A stretch of 64,000 bases of DNA from Heterodera schachtii (lineage: Eukaryota; Nematoda; Chromadorea; Rhabditida; Heteroderidae): the NCBI GenBank assembly GCA_023374025.1, contig SIJG01000023.1:1239382-1303381 (forward strand), read 5' to 3'. The first letter of the stretch is position 1. Each line of letters starts with the position of its first letter. The notes under the pieces are model-generated. The model did no database searches. It was not told where the DNA came from and worked only from the letters and a program-made list of their open reading frames with translations. The translations under genes were made by a program, and so were the position numbers. Below are positions 55,040 to 64,000 of the stretch, piece after piece.

Positions 55040-56622
55040 TCACTTCTGTTGCTGATCACTTGGGCCGGGAGTTATTCGAGGCCTAAAAATAAATAAATAA
55101 ATTTGAATTTTTAAAAAATCAAGACCCGTCCACGATGTTACCATCATAAATATAAATGCCAATTTGATTCCATTGACCATAAATGCGCCAGCCAACCGCT
55201 TCCTCCTCCCATTTTGTCCATTTGCTTTCATCGCGCGCAATTGGACAACGGATCAGCAGAAAACGATCGCTTTTGTTAATCCTCTTCAATGCCAATTGTT
55301 CACGAGTCAATTCGTTGATGTGATCAAATGGCAAAACGGAGTCAGCAAAAGGCGACGGAAAGCGAATGACAGCGATAAAATTTGCAGAAGATGAAGCCGA
55401 GGCAAAAGCCTAAAAATGGGGGGAAAACTTTAAAATATTAATTAGTAAATCCAACTCGTACTGTTTTTCGAGACCAAAATATTGTCATAACTTTTGTCAA
55501 TGTCTTCAACTAAATTTTTTAGAGCTATTGAATGATACAAAGAATGCTTAAATTGGTCTATTTAGACCAAAGTTATGACAATGTTTTTTTTTTGTCGAAA
55601 AACGGTACGAGTCGTGGGCGTACGATTGGGTTTTTACCCGCATTTATATGGACAAAATTTTGTCGAATTTTCGACAATTTTCAAAAATTTTTTTTCAAAA
55701 TATTGTGTCCATCAAATGTGAAGAAAATCCATACAAATCCGATCTCTATTAATTAGTTAATGGTAAGCACCGCTTTAAATGCTGCAATTCTCGATGACCA
55801 ATTCCCACCATCCTTCTTCAACCAGCATCTGAACACTTTTCGCACATTGTTTTGAAGCGGAGTGAAAAGCCATTTGGCCACCGCTTGTCCATCCGATGCC
55901 GTGGCACTGTCATCGGGTGGAAATTCGGGGAACATATCCTCCTCATCGAAAGAGACAATGCCAAGAGATGGACAATCGTTGAACAGTGACGGGACGAATG
56001 GACGCAAACGGCGAAAAAAACTATTGTAAAATTCGATGGCACAAATATTTTTTGCGATCATTGGCAAAATGTTGCGCAAAATCAACTCCGAAATGCGTTC
56101 ATTGGTCGTGCCGAAGGCCAAATTAATTGGACGACAGGAGGAGAAAAGTTGGCGAAAACGGTGGAGAAAAGCGATGGCATTTTGGTCGATGCAACTAAAA
56201 ATGGGAAAATGATGTTTACATTTTACATTGAATCAATTTTATTTACAAAATGTTGATTTGTTTGAATCCGTTGACTTTACGAGGCAATTCGATTTTCGGA
56301 ATTGGCAACGATTTCCCATTGAAATTGACAATTTTCATTTTCTTCGTGCCATTCTCTCCAATTTTGCTCCAAATTCGAATAAATCCCAATGCCCATTTGC
56401 GTGTTTTGAAGTGTTCGTCTACGTAAAAGTCGAAACGGTGACTGATCAGCGCAATTCCGAGGCCAAGTTGACGAGGTGGCAGCAAATCAAACACACAAAG
56501 CCAACAGTCGGCGGAGATAAAGCTGAAAAAAAGGAAAACAAAATTTAAATTGAAAATTGGCATTTTTAATTTTACATTGCTTTTTCCATTTTTTCCTCCG
56601 TTTCTTTTCGGCGGTCTGACAT
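55040..56622 (-). CDS. F-box-like family protein (copy 4)
   Basis: Exons 56622-56576, 56522-56247, 56194-55771, 55409-55126, 55082-55040 join in phase, 357 aa. MSDRRKETEEKMEKA, FISADCWLCVFDLLPPRQ, HFKTRKWALGFIRI, CIDQNAIAFLHRF, LILRNILPMIAK, DDSATASDGQAVAKWLF, NELTREQLALKRINKS, RCPIARDESKWTKWEEEAVG, tail GPRITPGPSDQQQK. Intron 3 (55410-55770) is enlarged by a foldback-core repeat (GAGCTATTGAATGATACAAAG at 55521). The class 2 promoter is about 440 bp upstream with a leader intron ending TTTTCAG near 56681. Confidence 0.8.
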
Positions 56623-57058
56623 TTTGTTGGTGGCAAATAATTGAGAGAGATTTCGACGGATTTGAAATATCTTAGTAAAACTGAAAACACAAATTGTTGA
56701 TTGTGAGTCAGGAGATTCCTTTTTTAAACCATGGCTTCCAACACAAAGCATTAAAAAATTCGGGAGCAAAATCCCAATTTCTTCATTTTACTGTTCCAGT
56801 AAAATCTCTTTTTTTACCGGACTTTTATTTAAAGCAGAAACAATTGTTCATTTGGTCAATTTCGTCTTTTTGTGTGAAACCAAAAAACTAATTTTAGTTT
56901 ATTTAAATTAAACAAAAAAGTGATTCGATAATTTAGAAGCACAATGGAGCAGCTAAAAAAGCAAAGAATGAAAAACATTTGCACGGCGCCGCCGCTTGAA
57001 TTGTTTTAACCAACATTTGTACAAAAAAAAAGTGACAGTCATTGCCATTTTTCTCCGT

Positions 57059-57066
57059 CTTTTATA
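57059..57066 (-). promoter_or_regulatory. TATA box, class 2, of copy 4
   Basis: TATAAAAG followed by ACGGAGAAAAATGGCAATGA, matching the leaders of copies 3 and 6. Confidence 0.45.
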
Positions 57067-57427
57067 TGAATTTTTGAAAAAAATGGGCGCTAAAATATTG
57101 CCTTGACCACAAATCTGACATCCAATGATTCCAAATCCCGGTTAGAAAATCCCAAATTTTCAAAAATACATTTTTAGGTCTGTTCAGAGACATTCAACCA
57201 GAAAATTATAACATTTTTGCAAAACCAAAATATTGGCGCCAAACAAATTCAGAAAAGTAGTGCATTTTTGTTTGGTCGGAAATGTTCAAGTTTCAGGAAA
57301 TCACTAAATTTATCATAAAGGGCATAATACAAATCCAAGATGATCAATGATCAATTCAACAAAAAAGAAAACAATTTTTATGAGCACGTCAATAATTCCA
57401 TAATTCAATTTGATCGGATCACTTCTC

Positions 57428-57605
57428 AACAATACATTCATTCACTTCTACTGCTGCAAAACACTCGGGTCGGGAATTTCGTCGAGAATCCTAAAAATTG
57501 AAAAGGCAAAAAAAAAATAAATTTGAAAAATTAGTCGCTGACCATTCGCCGATGTCGATGTCATCCTCATTATGAATTTCAATGTTAATTCTGTTCCATT
57601 TAAGG
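57428..57605 (-). pseudogene. 3' fragment of an F-box-like family gene (copy 5)
   Basis: Only the end of exon 4 (about 57542-57600) and the last exon (57440-57490) are present; the tail reading frame is damaged, with a CAAAACACTCGGG stretch where copies have GATCACTTGGG. Similarity stops abruptly at about 57602, where AAGGTGGAAAAAACC begins. Confidence 0.6.
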
Positions 57606-57825
57606 TGGAAAAAACCTAAAATAACTTTAGTTTCCTACAATTTGTGTCTGACCCAAAAAAATTATAGTTTCCTATAAATATTGTAGGAAACTAAAAAACA
57701 TTACGCCAGAAAAGCTCATGAATTTAAAATTTTCTCTTTTGCTTACTTTTTCTTCAATGTTTAATTCAGAATTCAGAATAACAACAACTTAAGTAAAATA
57801 ATCTAGCAGTTCTAAAATTACTTTT

Positions 57826-58485
57826 AATGGACTCTGACGAAAATTCACCAATTGTTATCAACTTGGATAGCTACTGCAGGACTCCGCTAACGAGTCAGGA
57901 AAACAGAACTTATGAAAGGGCTGTGAGTTTACTTATAATTTTTTTAGTTTTAAAATGTATAAGATTTTAAGCGGAAAATCAACATTAAAGAAAAACAATG
58001 GTCCAGGAAACCCATGAAAAGCGCAAGCAAATATTCGTGTGTTTTGCAGAACTGCTTGAAGGTGGAAAATCAAGCGAGTTCCTCGTTTGCACAATATGCG
58101 AACGATCATTTCAGAAGAAATGCTGGCGCTCGATTTCGTAAGCTTGGGTTTTATTAATTTTTTTTTTATCCAAAATGATTTCAGGGGTCATTACCAATGG
58201 AATTTCGGGAGCAATGACATTGACAAGCTGAAGTCCGACTACAAATATCAAATGAGAAAGTTGGAACTTTGTGTGAAAGCAGAAGTGTCTGTCACGCCGT
58301 CGCGCATAGGAATTGCGCAAGCAGTGCGGGACCGCGCCACCGGTAGGGACCAGCAGCAAAAATACAAAGGACTTGAAACGGTCAAAATTTCCGGGGCAGT
58401 CTGGTACGACTTTGAAAAGGAGCGGCGTCATGTGAAAATGTTACGCAAATTGGAAGGAAAACTGTTGAGGGACAAAACGTGTTAA
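57826..58485 (+). CDS. Unresolved multi-exon gene with C/H-rich segment
   Basis: A possible first exon at 57826-57921 encodes MDSDENSPIVINLDSYCRTP and ends at GTGAGT. A second block (about 57998-58137) has two plausible frames: one with FLVCTICERSFQKKCW (zinc-finger-like), the other with SSSFAQYANDHFRRNAGARF. The third block (58181-58485) reads DIDKLKSDYKYQMRKLELCV, TPSRIGIAQAVRDRATG, KISGAVWYDFEKERRHV and ends RDKTC. The exon phases do not all agree, so one junction is wrong or the gene is broken. No family recognised; a transposon-derived or DNA-binding protein is possible. Confidence 0.35.
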
Positions 58486-58689
58486 GCGGTGGCGAAGGTG
58501 TGTTAATTACCAAGCCGTTTTTCAGCAAAATTTTAAAATGATTTTCAGAGCGTTTTTGCATTATTTAAAAAAGTTGTATTTTTATGTTAAGAATATCCCA
58601 CAAGTTGATGACATAGCCGGATCATTTCTGTTGGAGTCCGTATTCACGCGTTGACAGACCAACCACATTATGAGTCGGACGTTTCACTA

Positions 58690-58899
58690 ATGAATCGACA
58701 AAATCAAAGAAGCAGTGGGTGGCAAGGCACGGAGATGACCCGTTGAAAGCTGGTCCACCTAATGACCTATACAAAAACTTTGCGGAATTTGCCTCATCGC
58801 CGCCCGTCTCGAGCCTCGAGAAAGGAAATGCGACTTTACGAGACTATGCCATGTACCCAAATCGTCGATTTGTTGGAATTTTGGCGTCAAAAAAGGTGG
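58690..58899 (+). other. Possible further exon of the unresolved gene
   Basis: An open segment reading QWVARHGDDPLKAGPPNDLY, NFAEFASSPPVSSLEKGN, LRDYAMYPNRRFVGI, ending at a GTGGTAATG donor-like site just before the MITE fragment. Composition looks protein coding. No match recognised. Confidence 0.3.
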
Positions 58900-58906
58900 T
58901 AATGAC

Positions 58907-59205
58907 TAGGGCTTCCTTTTTTAGGCACAAAAAATCGCAAAATAGGCACCTAAAAAGGCATAAAAAATCAAAAAATAGGCACAAAAACCTAAAAATAGGC
59001 AAAAAAAATTTTATTAACGCTTTTTTGATATTAAAACAAGTAAAAACTTAAATATTTCAATTGTAAGTGAAATTATTAAATAAGGACAAAATTTTAAACC
59101 AACAATTTTTATTAAGAAAAAAAAAAATTAAATTTTGGGATCCTTTTTTGAAAATTTTTTCAATTCTTAAGGGTGTATATTTTCTGAAATTTTTTGGACA
59201 TCTGC
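58907..59205. mobile_element. Truncated hAT-like MITE fragment
   Basis: Begins TAGGGCTTCC directly after GTAATGAC, as other hAT-like insertions here do, and contains repeated AAAATAGGCAC units and CTTAAGGGTGTATATTTTC as in the TAGAGACC and TAGGGATG elements. The right end is missing; it abuts the cut F-box-like exon of copy 6. Confidence 0.6.
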
Positions 59206-59863
59206 TGTTGAGAATTGGCGGGTCAAATTGTCGCATATGGCGGAAAGTTGCGGCGGACAATTCCATAGCATGAATGTTTTTTCTGAACATTGGCCAAATG
59301 TCGTCCAAAATCAACGGCAAAATTAGATCATTGTCCGTGTTGATGCGCAAATTAATTTGACAGGTGGCGAAAAGTGGACGAAAAGGGCGAAGAAAAACGA
59401 TGACATTTCGGTCGATGTAACTGTGAAAATGGGAAATGGTGGACTCATTTACATTTGAAAACAATTATATAATTCATCCATTTTACCCTATTGAAATGGC
59501 TCCGAATCCGACGACTCTCTTTGGCAACGGCTTGTGCGCAATTGGCAATTCTTCTCCAGCGTAATTGACAATTTTCATTTCCTTGGTGCCATTCTCGCCA
59601 ATTTTTCGCAAAATTTCAAAAGATTTCAGCGCCCAGCGCCGCGTTTTGAAGTGTTCGAGTACGTAATAGTCAAAACGGTGGCTGAGCAGTGCAATTCCGA
59701 TGCCAAGTTCACGCGGAGAGAGCCAATCGAACACCGAAAGCCAATCGTCGCCGGGGATAAAACTGAAAAAAAAAGAAAAACAAAATTTAAAATTGAAATT
59801 GGCATTTTAATTTTACATTGCTTGTGCCATCTCTTCCTCCACTTCATTTCCATTGTCTGCCAT
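59206..59863 (-). pseudogene. Truncated F-box-like family gene (copy 6)
   Basis: Starts intact: ATG at 59863 (MADNGNEVEEEMAQA, 47 bp exon to 59817), then FIPGDDWLSVFDWLSPRELG and HFKTRRWALKSFEILRK (exon 59766-59488). The next exon begins YIDRNVIVFLRPFRPLFATC and breaks off after RQFDPPILNS at about 59208, where MITE sequence begins. The second half of the gene is not found downstream. Upstream TATAAAAG at 60189-60182 is class 2. Confidence 0.7.
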
Positions 59864-60181
59864 TTTATTGGCGCAAATTATTAAGACGGTTTTCGATGTA
59901 TGGATTTAAATTAGCTTAGTAAAACTGATTAAAATGATTGAAAGAAACGAAATTCAAGAGAAAAAAACTGTTCAAATGGTCAATTTAAATGGAATTGTTT
60001 TCGTTTTTGATTTTTGTGTGTGAAAAAACAAATGAAAAAGAACAATTGGAATTTTAGAGAAGCAATAATATGGAGGGGATCAAAAGAAATGAATGAAAAG
60101 CATTCGCATGGCATTCGCCTGAATTGTAGCCAATGAATAATATTTGTACAAAAAATGACAGTAATTGCCACTTTTCTCTCT

Positions 60182-60189
60182 CTTTTATA
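60182..60189 (-). promoter_or_regulatory. TATA box, class 2, of copy 6
   Basis: TATAAAAG followed by AGAGAGAAAAGTGGCAATTA, conserved with copies 3 and 4. Confidence 0.4.
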
Positions 60190-60452
60190 CTAATTTTTGA
60201 AGAAAAAAAATCGGGCCTATTAAACTGCAAAAGTTTGTGATCACTGATCAGTTTTCGATTTTTAATCTCAAGCTGATCCATTTGACGAGATATTACCACA
60301 ATTAGTAAAATCTATAGAAAGATTAGGTATTACGACAAAAGCATGCAAAAAATTGGCAAATTTGAAGCTATGTATTTTAATCAAAAATTGGTGGCATTGG
60401 GTTGGAACAGAAAATTTTTTTTTGCAAGGCATCAAAAATTGGTAAAACGTAG

Positions 60453-60460
60453 TATAAAAG
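60453..60460 (+). promoter_or_regulatory. TATA box, class 1, of the 60557 gene
   Basis: TATAAAAG followed by TGGTTGCTTTTCCTCCGCCA and a run of ATTATT, about 100 bp before the start codon; same arrangement as copies 1 and 2. Confidence 0.55.
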
Positions 60461-60556
60461 TGGTTGCTTTTCCTCCGCCACTTTCATTATTATTATTATT
60501 CATTCGCCATTTATTTGCTTCGTCTCTCTTCTTTGTTCGACTTTTTCGTCCTGACA

Positions 60557-62036
60557 ATGTCTTTAAAAGTGATTCTGTACGTTTTTTGCATTTCTTTTCG
60601 ACATTTACCCTTTTCCTTCTCTTTTTAAGTCTGATCGCTGTGCCAATGTTTGTGATTTGCTGTGCCATTCTTTTGAAGTATTGGGACCGCTTTAAAAAAC
60701 CACCAAAACAACAACGAGACCATCGCAAAATTGAGAAAATGTCGGAAACTGTCATAACAATTGAGAAAGTGCCGGAAACTGTCATAACAATTTGCCTCGA
60801 CGAATTATCAGACAACCAAAATAAAGCAGAGGAAAAGATGGCAAAACCAATGTAAAATTCAAATGCCAATTTAAATTTAAATTTTGCTTTTCCCTTTTTC
60901 TTCAGCTTCATCTCCGCCGATTGTTGGCTTTGTGTCTTCGATTTGATGCCGCCTCGTCAGCTTGGCTTTGGCATTTCAATGATCAGTCACCGATTTGACT
61001 TTTACGTCGATGAACATTTCAAGACGCGTCGCTGGGCGTTGGAACATATTCAAATTTTGCGCAAACCCGAAGCGGATGGCACCGTGGGAATGGAAATTGT
61101 CAATTACGCTGGAAAAGAATTGCAAATTCCGCAAAATCCGTTGCCAAAGAAAGTCGTCGGATTCAAAACCATTTCAATAGAGTAAAATGGATGTTTTTGT
61201 TTGTAAAATGATTCATTTATTTTACAGATACATCGACCAAAATGTCATCGCTTTTCTCCACTGTTTTCGTCCAATTTTCGCCGCCTATAAAATCAATTTG
61301 TCCATCTACGCGTACAATGACCGCACTTTTGAGTCCATTTTGGGCAATATTTGGCCAATGATCACGACCAACGTTTGTGCCATTCAATTGTCCGCCGCAA
61401 TTTTCCGCCGTTTCCGACATTTCGTGCCGTCAATTCTCGACGACTGTCCATCGCTTCGCGTTTTAAATGCCTATAATGAGGGTTTCTTCGTCGCATTTCC
61501 ATGCGATGACAGTGCCGTGGCATCGAATGGACAAGCGGTGGCCAAATGGCTTTTCACTCCTCGTCCTGACGGTGTGCCAAAGGTGTTCAAATGTTGGCTG
61601 CATTGGGATGACGTGCATTTGGCGTCGAAGATTGAAGCCTTCAAAAGGGTGATTATTGTTTGACTGATTTGGCACTTTTACGGGCTTTGGGGGTCGCTGA
61701 CAAAAATATTTTGGACGGCATTCAATTTGAATTTTTCAGTTTTTAATTGTTTTTTTTCCTCATTAGGAATTTACCAATGCTTCATCTCCCGTCAATTTCA
61801 TTGCCATCTTTCGCTTTCCGCCGACTTTTACTAATTCCGTTGTGCTCTTCAATCTGACCAATGGATTTACGCATGAACAATTGACGTTGACATGGATGAA
61901 CGATATCTGCCGTTTTCTGCTGATCCGTTGTCCAATTGTGCGCGACGAAAGCAAATGGGCAAAATGGGAGAAGGAAGCGATTGGATGGAACTTTCGTGAT
62001 CAGTGGAATCGAATCGAAATTTGTGTTTTGTGGTGA
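60557..62036 (+). CDS. F-box-like family protein with membrane anchor (copy 8)
   Basis: Exons 60557-60576, 60630-60851, 60906-61181, 61228-61648, 61767-62036 join in phase, 402 aa. The N-terminus (MSLKVILLIAVPMF, VICCAILL) is a signal-anchor helix followed by a basic stretch (KYWDRFKKPPK). A linker repeats SETVITIEKVPETVITI, so the leader is longer than in other copies: the ancestral ATG of MSDN became Leu and is read through (ELSDNQNKAEEKMAKP). Then FISADCWLCVFDLMPPRQ, YIDQNVIAFLHCF, ILGNIWPMI, DDSAVASNGQAVAKWLF, RCPIVRDESKWAKWEKEAIG. The product stops early at EICVLW; a CAGCAGAAG remnant of the usual tail lies just after the stop, showing a 3' deletion. Confidence 0.75.
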
Positions 62037-62214
62037 TCAGCAGAAGGACTGGATGAATGAATGGTTAAGAAGTGATCGATCAATTTGAAATTGCGGCGTT
62101 GGATAATTAATTGGCGTTAATAAAATTATTATTTTTGTTGCGATGATCACAAATTGTATTATATATATATGTGTGTATAATATGCCGCTAGGATAAATTA
62201 ACAGATTTCTTGAA

Positions 62215-62520
62215 ATTCCTGGCTCATTCTTTTAGATCGGGGTTGTTTTCGTACGAGGCCAAGTTTTTGGCTATAACTTTTCTACGAATATGACAGCCGA
62301 TGATTCCGACGAACCCCCGGGCCCGACAAAAGTCGAAAATTCCCAATTTTTCGTAATTCATTTTTATGTTAATAACATTTTCACGATCACCAAAGCGTTC
62401 GCTAAACAAATTCAGGGAATGTTGTATTTATTTTGTTGCATAAATGTAAATTTTTTGGGGAAAGAATTATTTTCGATGTTTGTTCGAAACCGGGTTCGGC
62501 ATTCGAAATTGTCTGATATG
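62215..62520. repeat. Foldback remnant with GAAC/AAAGTCG motifs
   Basis: 62316-62345 (CCCGGGCCCGACAAAAGTCG) pairs loosely with 62474-62510 (GTTTGTTCGAAACCGGGTTC). Same family as at 8.2-8.4 and 37.0-37.2 kb. Just upstream, GGCCAAGTTTTTGGCTATAA recalls the second foldback family. Confidence 0.45.
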
Positions 62521-62730
62521 CAAAAAGTGTGAACAATTTTACGAATTTGTATTTAAAAAAGAGGAATTCCTCCCCCACCCAATGCGGGGACAAAATACTG
62601 CATTTATCATTGTGGGATAACATAAATCCAAAGTGATCAGTCCAACAACAAAAAAGAAAACAATTTTTATGAGCACTTCAATAATTCCATAATTCAATTT
62701 GATCGATCACTTCTTAACAATACAATTCAT

Positions 62731-64000
62731 TCACTTCTGCTGATTATTTGGGCCGGGAATTCCGTCGAGAAGCCTAAAAATTGAAAAACAATAAATTTCA
62801 ATTTTTGAAAAAAATCATTCACTGACCCTTCGCCGATGTCATCCTCACCCGAAATATGAATGCCAATATGACTCAACGGATCACAAATATGCCAGCCAAT
62901 CGCCTCCTTTTCCCATTTTGTCCATTTGCTTTCATCTCGCTCAATTGGGCAACGGACCAATACAAAACAACGGTAATCGTTAGTGCTTTTGAATGCCAAT
63001 TGTTCCCCCGTCAATTCGTTGGTCATACGATCAAAGGGCGGCACCACAATGGGATTAACAAAAGACCAATGAAAGTAAATGACAACAATGAAATTGACAG
63101 GAGATGAAGCATTGGCAAAAGCCTGAAAGTGAAAAATTGATGAAGAAATACGGAATGATAAATGAATGGCAGTTTTCGGTTTGGGAAGGGCGGCACGAAA
63201 AACCAAAGATGGCACTTTACAATTTAGATGGTCCGTTGGATGCCTAATGAAAAGCCAACGGGGGGGGGGGGGGAGAACCGCTGGGTTCAACATTTAGTCA
63301 GATCAGTGAATCCCAAAAAATCATGAAAATGCCAATCAAACAAATTAATAGTAAGCACCGCTCTGAACGCTTGAAGCCTCGACGTCAAATTCCAATCTTT
63401 CCTGTTCAACAGACATCTCAACACCTTTGGCACGTTGTTTTGAAATGGAGTGCAAAGCCATTTGGCCATCGCTTGTCCATCCGATGCCGCGGCATTTTCA
63501 TCGGCCGGAAATTCGGAAAAGAAATTGGCATTGGCATAGAATTTGACAAAACGAAGTGATGGACATTCGTTGAGAATTGACGGGACGTTTTGTCGCAAAT
63601 GATGGAAACTTGTGGCGACCATTTCAATGCCATGAATGTTTTGTCCGAGCATTGGCCAAATTTTGTGCAAAATGAACTCCGAGATGCGATCATTGGTCGT
63701 ATAGATGTTCAAATTAATTGGAGCGGAGGCGAAAAGCGGGGGAAAACGTTGAAGAAAAGCGATGACATTTTGGTCGATGTATCTGTAAAATAAATGAATC
63801 ATTTTACAAACAAAAACATCCATTTTACTCTATTGAAATGGCTCTGAATCCGACGACTTTCTTTGGCAACGCTTTTTGCGGAATTGGCATTGGTGTTCCA
63901 CGGTAATTGGTAATTTCCATTTCATTTGCTGCGGCATACTCTTCAATTTTGCGTCGAATTTCAATAAATTTCAATGTCCATTTGCGCGTTTTGAAGTGTT
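62731..64000 (-). CDS. F-box-like family protein (copy 7), 5' end beyond the window
   Basis: Four exons in phase are inside the window: >64000-63829, 63782-63359, 63122-62827, 62773-62731. The partial first of these encodes KTRKWTLKFIEI...PKKVVGFRAISIE; then YIDQNVIAFLQRFPPLFASA, FILHKIWPM, DENAAASDGQAMAKWLC, NELTGEQLAFKS, RCPIERDESKWTKWEKEAIG and the tail GLLDGIPGPNNQQK. Intron 3 contains a run of 14 G (63260-63273). Looks intact as far as visible. Confidence 0.75.

Overview
The window looks like nuclear DNA of a nematode, most likely a plant-parasitic cyst nematode (Heteroderidae, Globodera/Heterodera type). Evidence: AT-rich sequence, many short genes with 45-60 bp introns, a nematode troponin I, a nematode-only ground-like (hedgehog-related) gene, degenerate TTAGGC repeats, and above all repeated copies of an F-box-like family that I associate with cyst nematodes. 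The genus is inference. I found no rRNA, no confident tRNA, no CRISPR array and no bacterial-style operon.

Layout. 0.6-3.4 kb: an intact F-box-like gene and a scrambled relative. 4.1-7.0 kb: a gene with two tandem FLYWCH-like zinc-finger units. 7-10 kb: three large foldback repeats. 10.2-12.8 kb: troponin I (11 exons), with a G-tract region upstream. 13.8-16.5 kb: hAT-like non-autonomous elements. 16.5-26.1 kb: a two-gene module present twice (a small membrane protein plus a ~410-residue predicted secreted protein), with a 32-bp satellite between. 27.4-28.8 kb: another predicted secreted protein (226 aa). 30.2-32.3 kb: a ground-like gene. 33.5-34.4 kb: two MITEs. 34.9-36.7 kb: F-box-like gene. 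38.3-38.7 kb: small secreted protein. 39.9-52.6 kb: a rearranged, partly inverted cluster with two 151/152-aa F-box-like genes, a 95-aa relative, two possible mini-peptide genes, satellites, hAT-like elements and one intact F-box-like gene. 53.9-64 kb: a MITE and five more F-box-like copies (one intact, one intact but C-terminally shortened, one cut by the window end, one truncated at a MITE, one fragment), with an unresolved gene at 57.8-58.9 kb.

Troponin I is housekeeping muscle machinery. The rest is accessory sequence shaped by local gene-family expansion and non-autonomous DNA transposons; I saw no complete transposase. Predicted secreted proteins are frequent, as in a parasite's secretome, but no effector function is demonstrated. 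Exon coordinates were worked out by hand from splice sites and reading phase; where all exons join in phase I say so.
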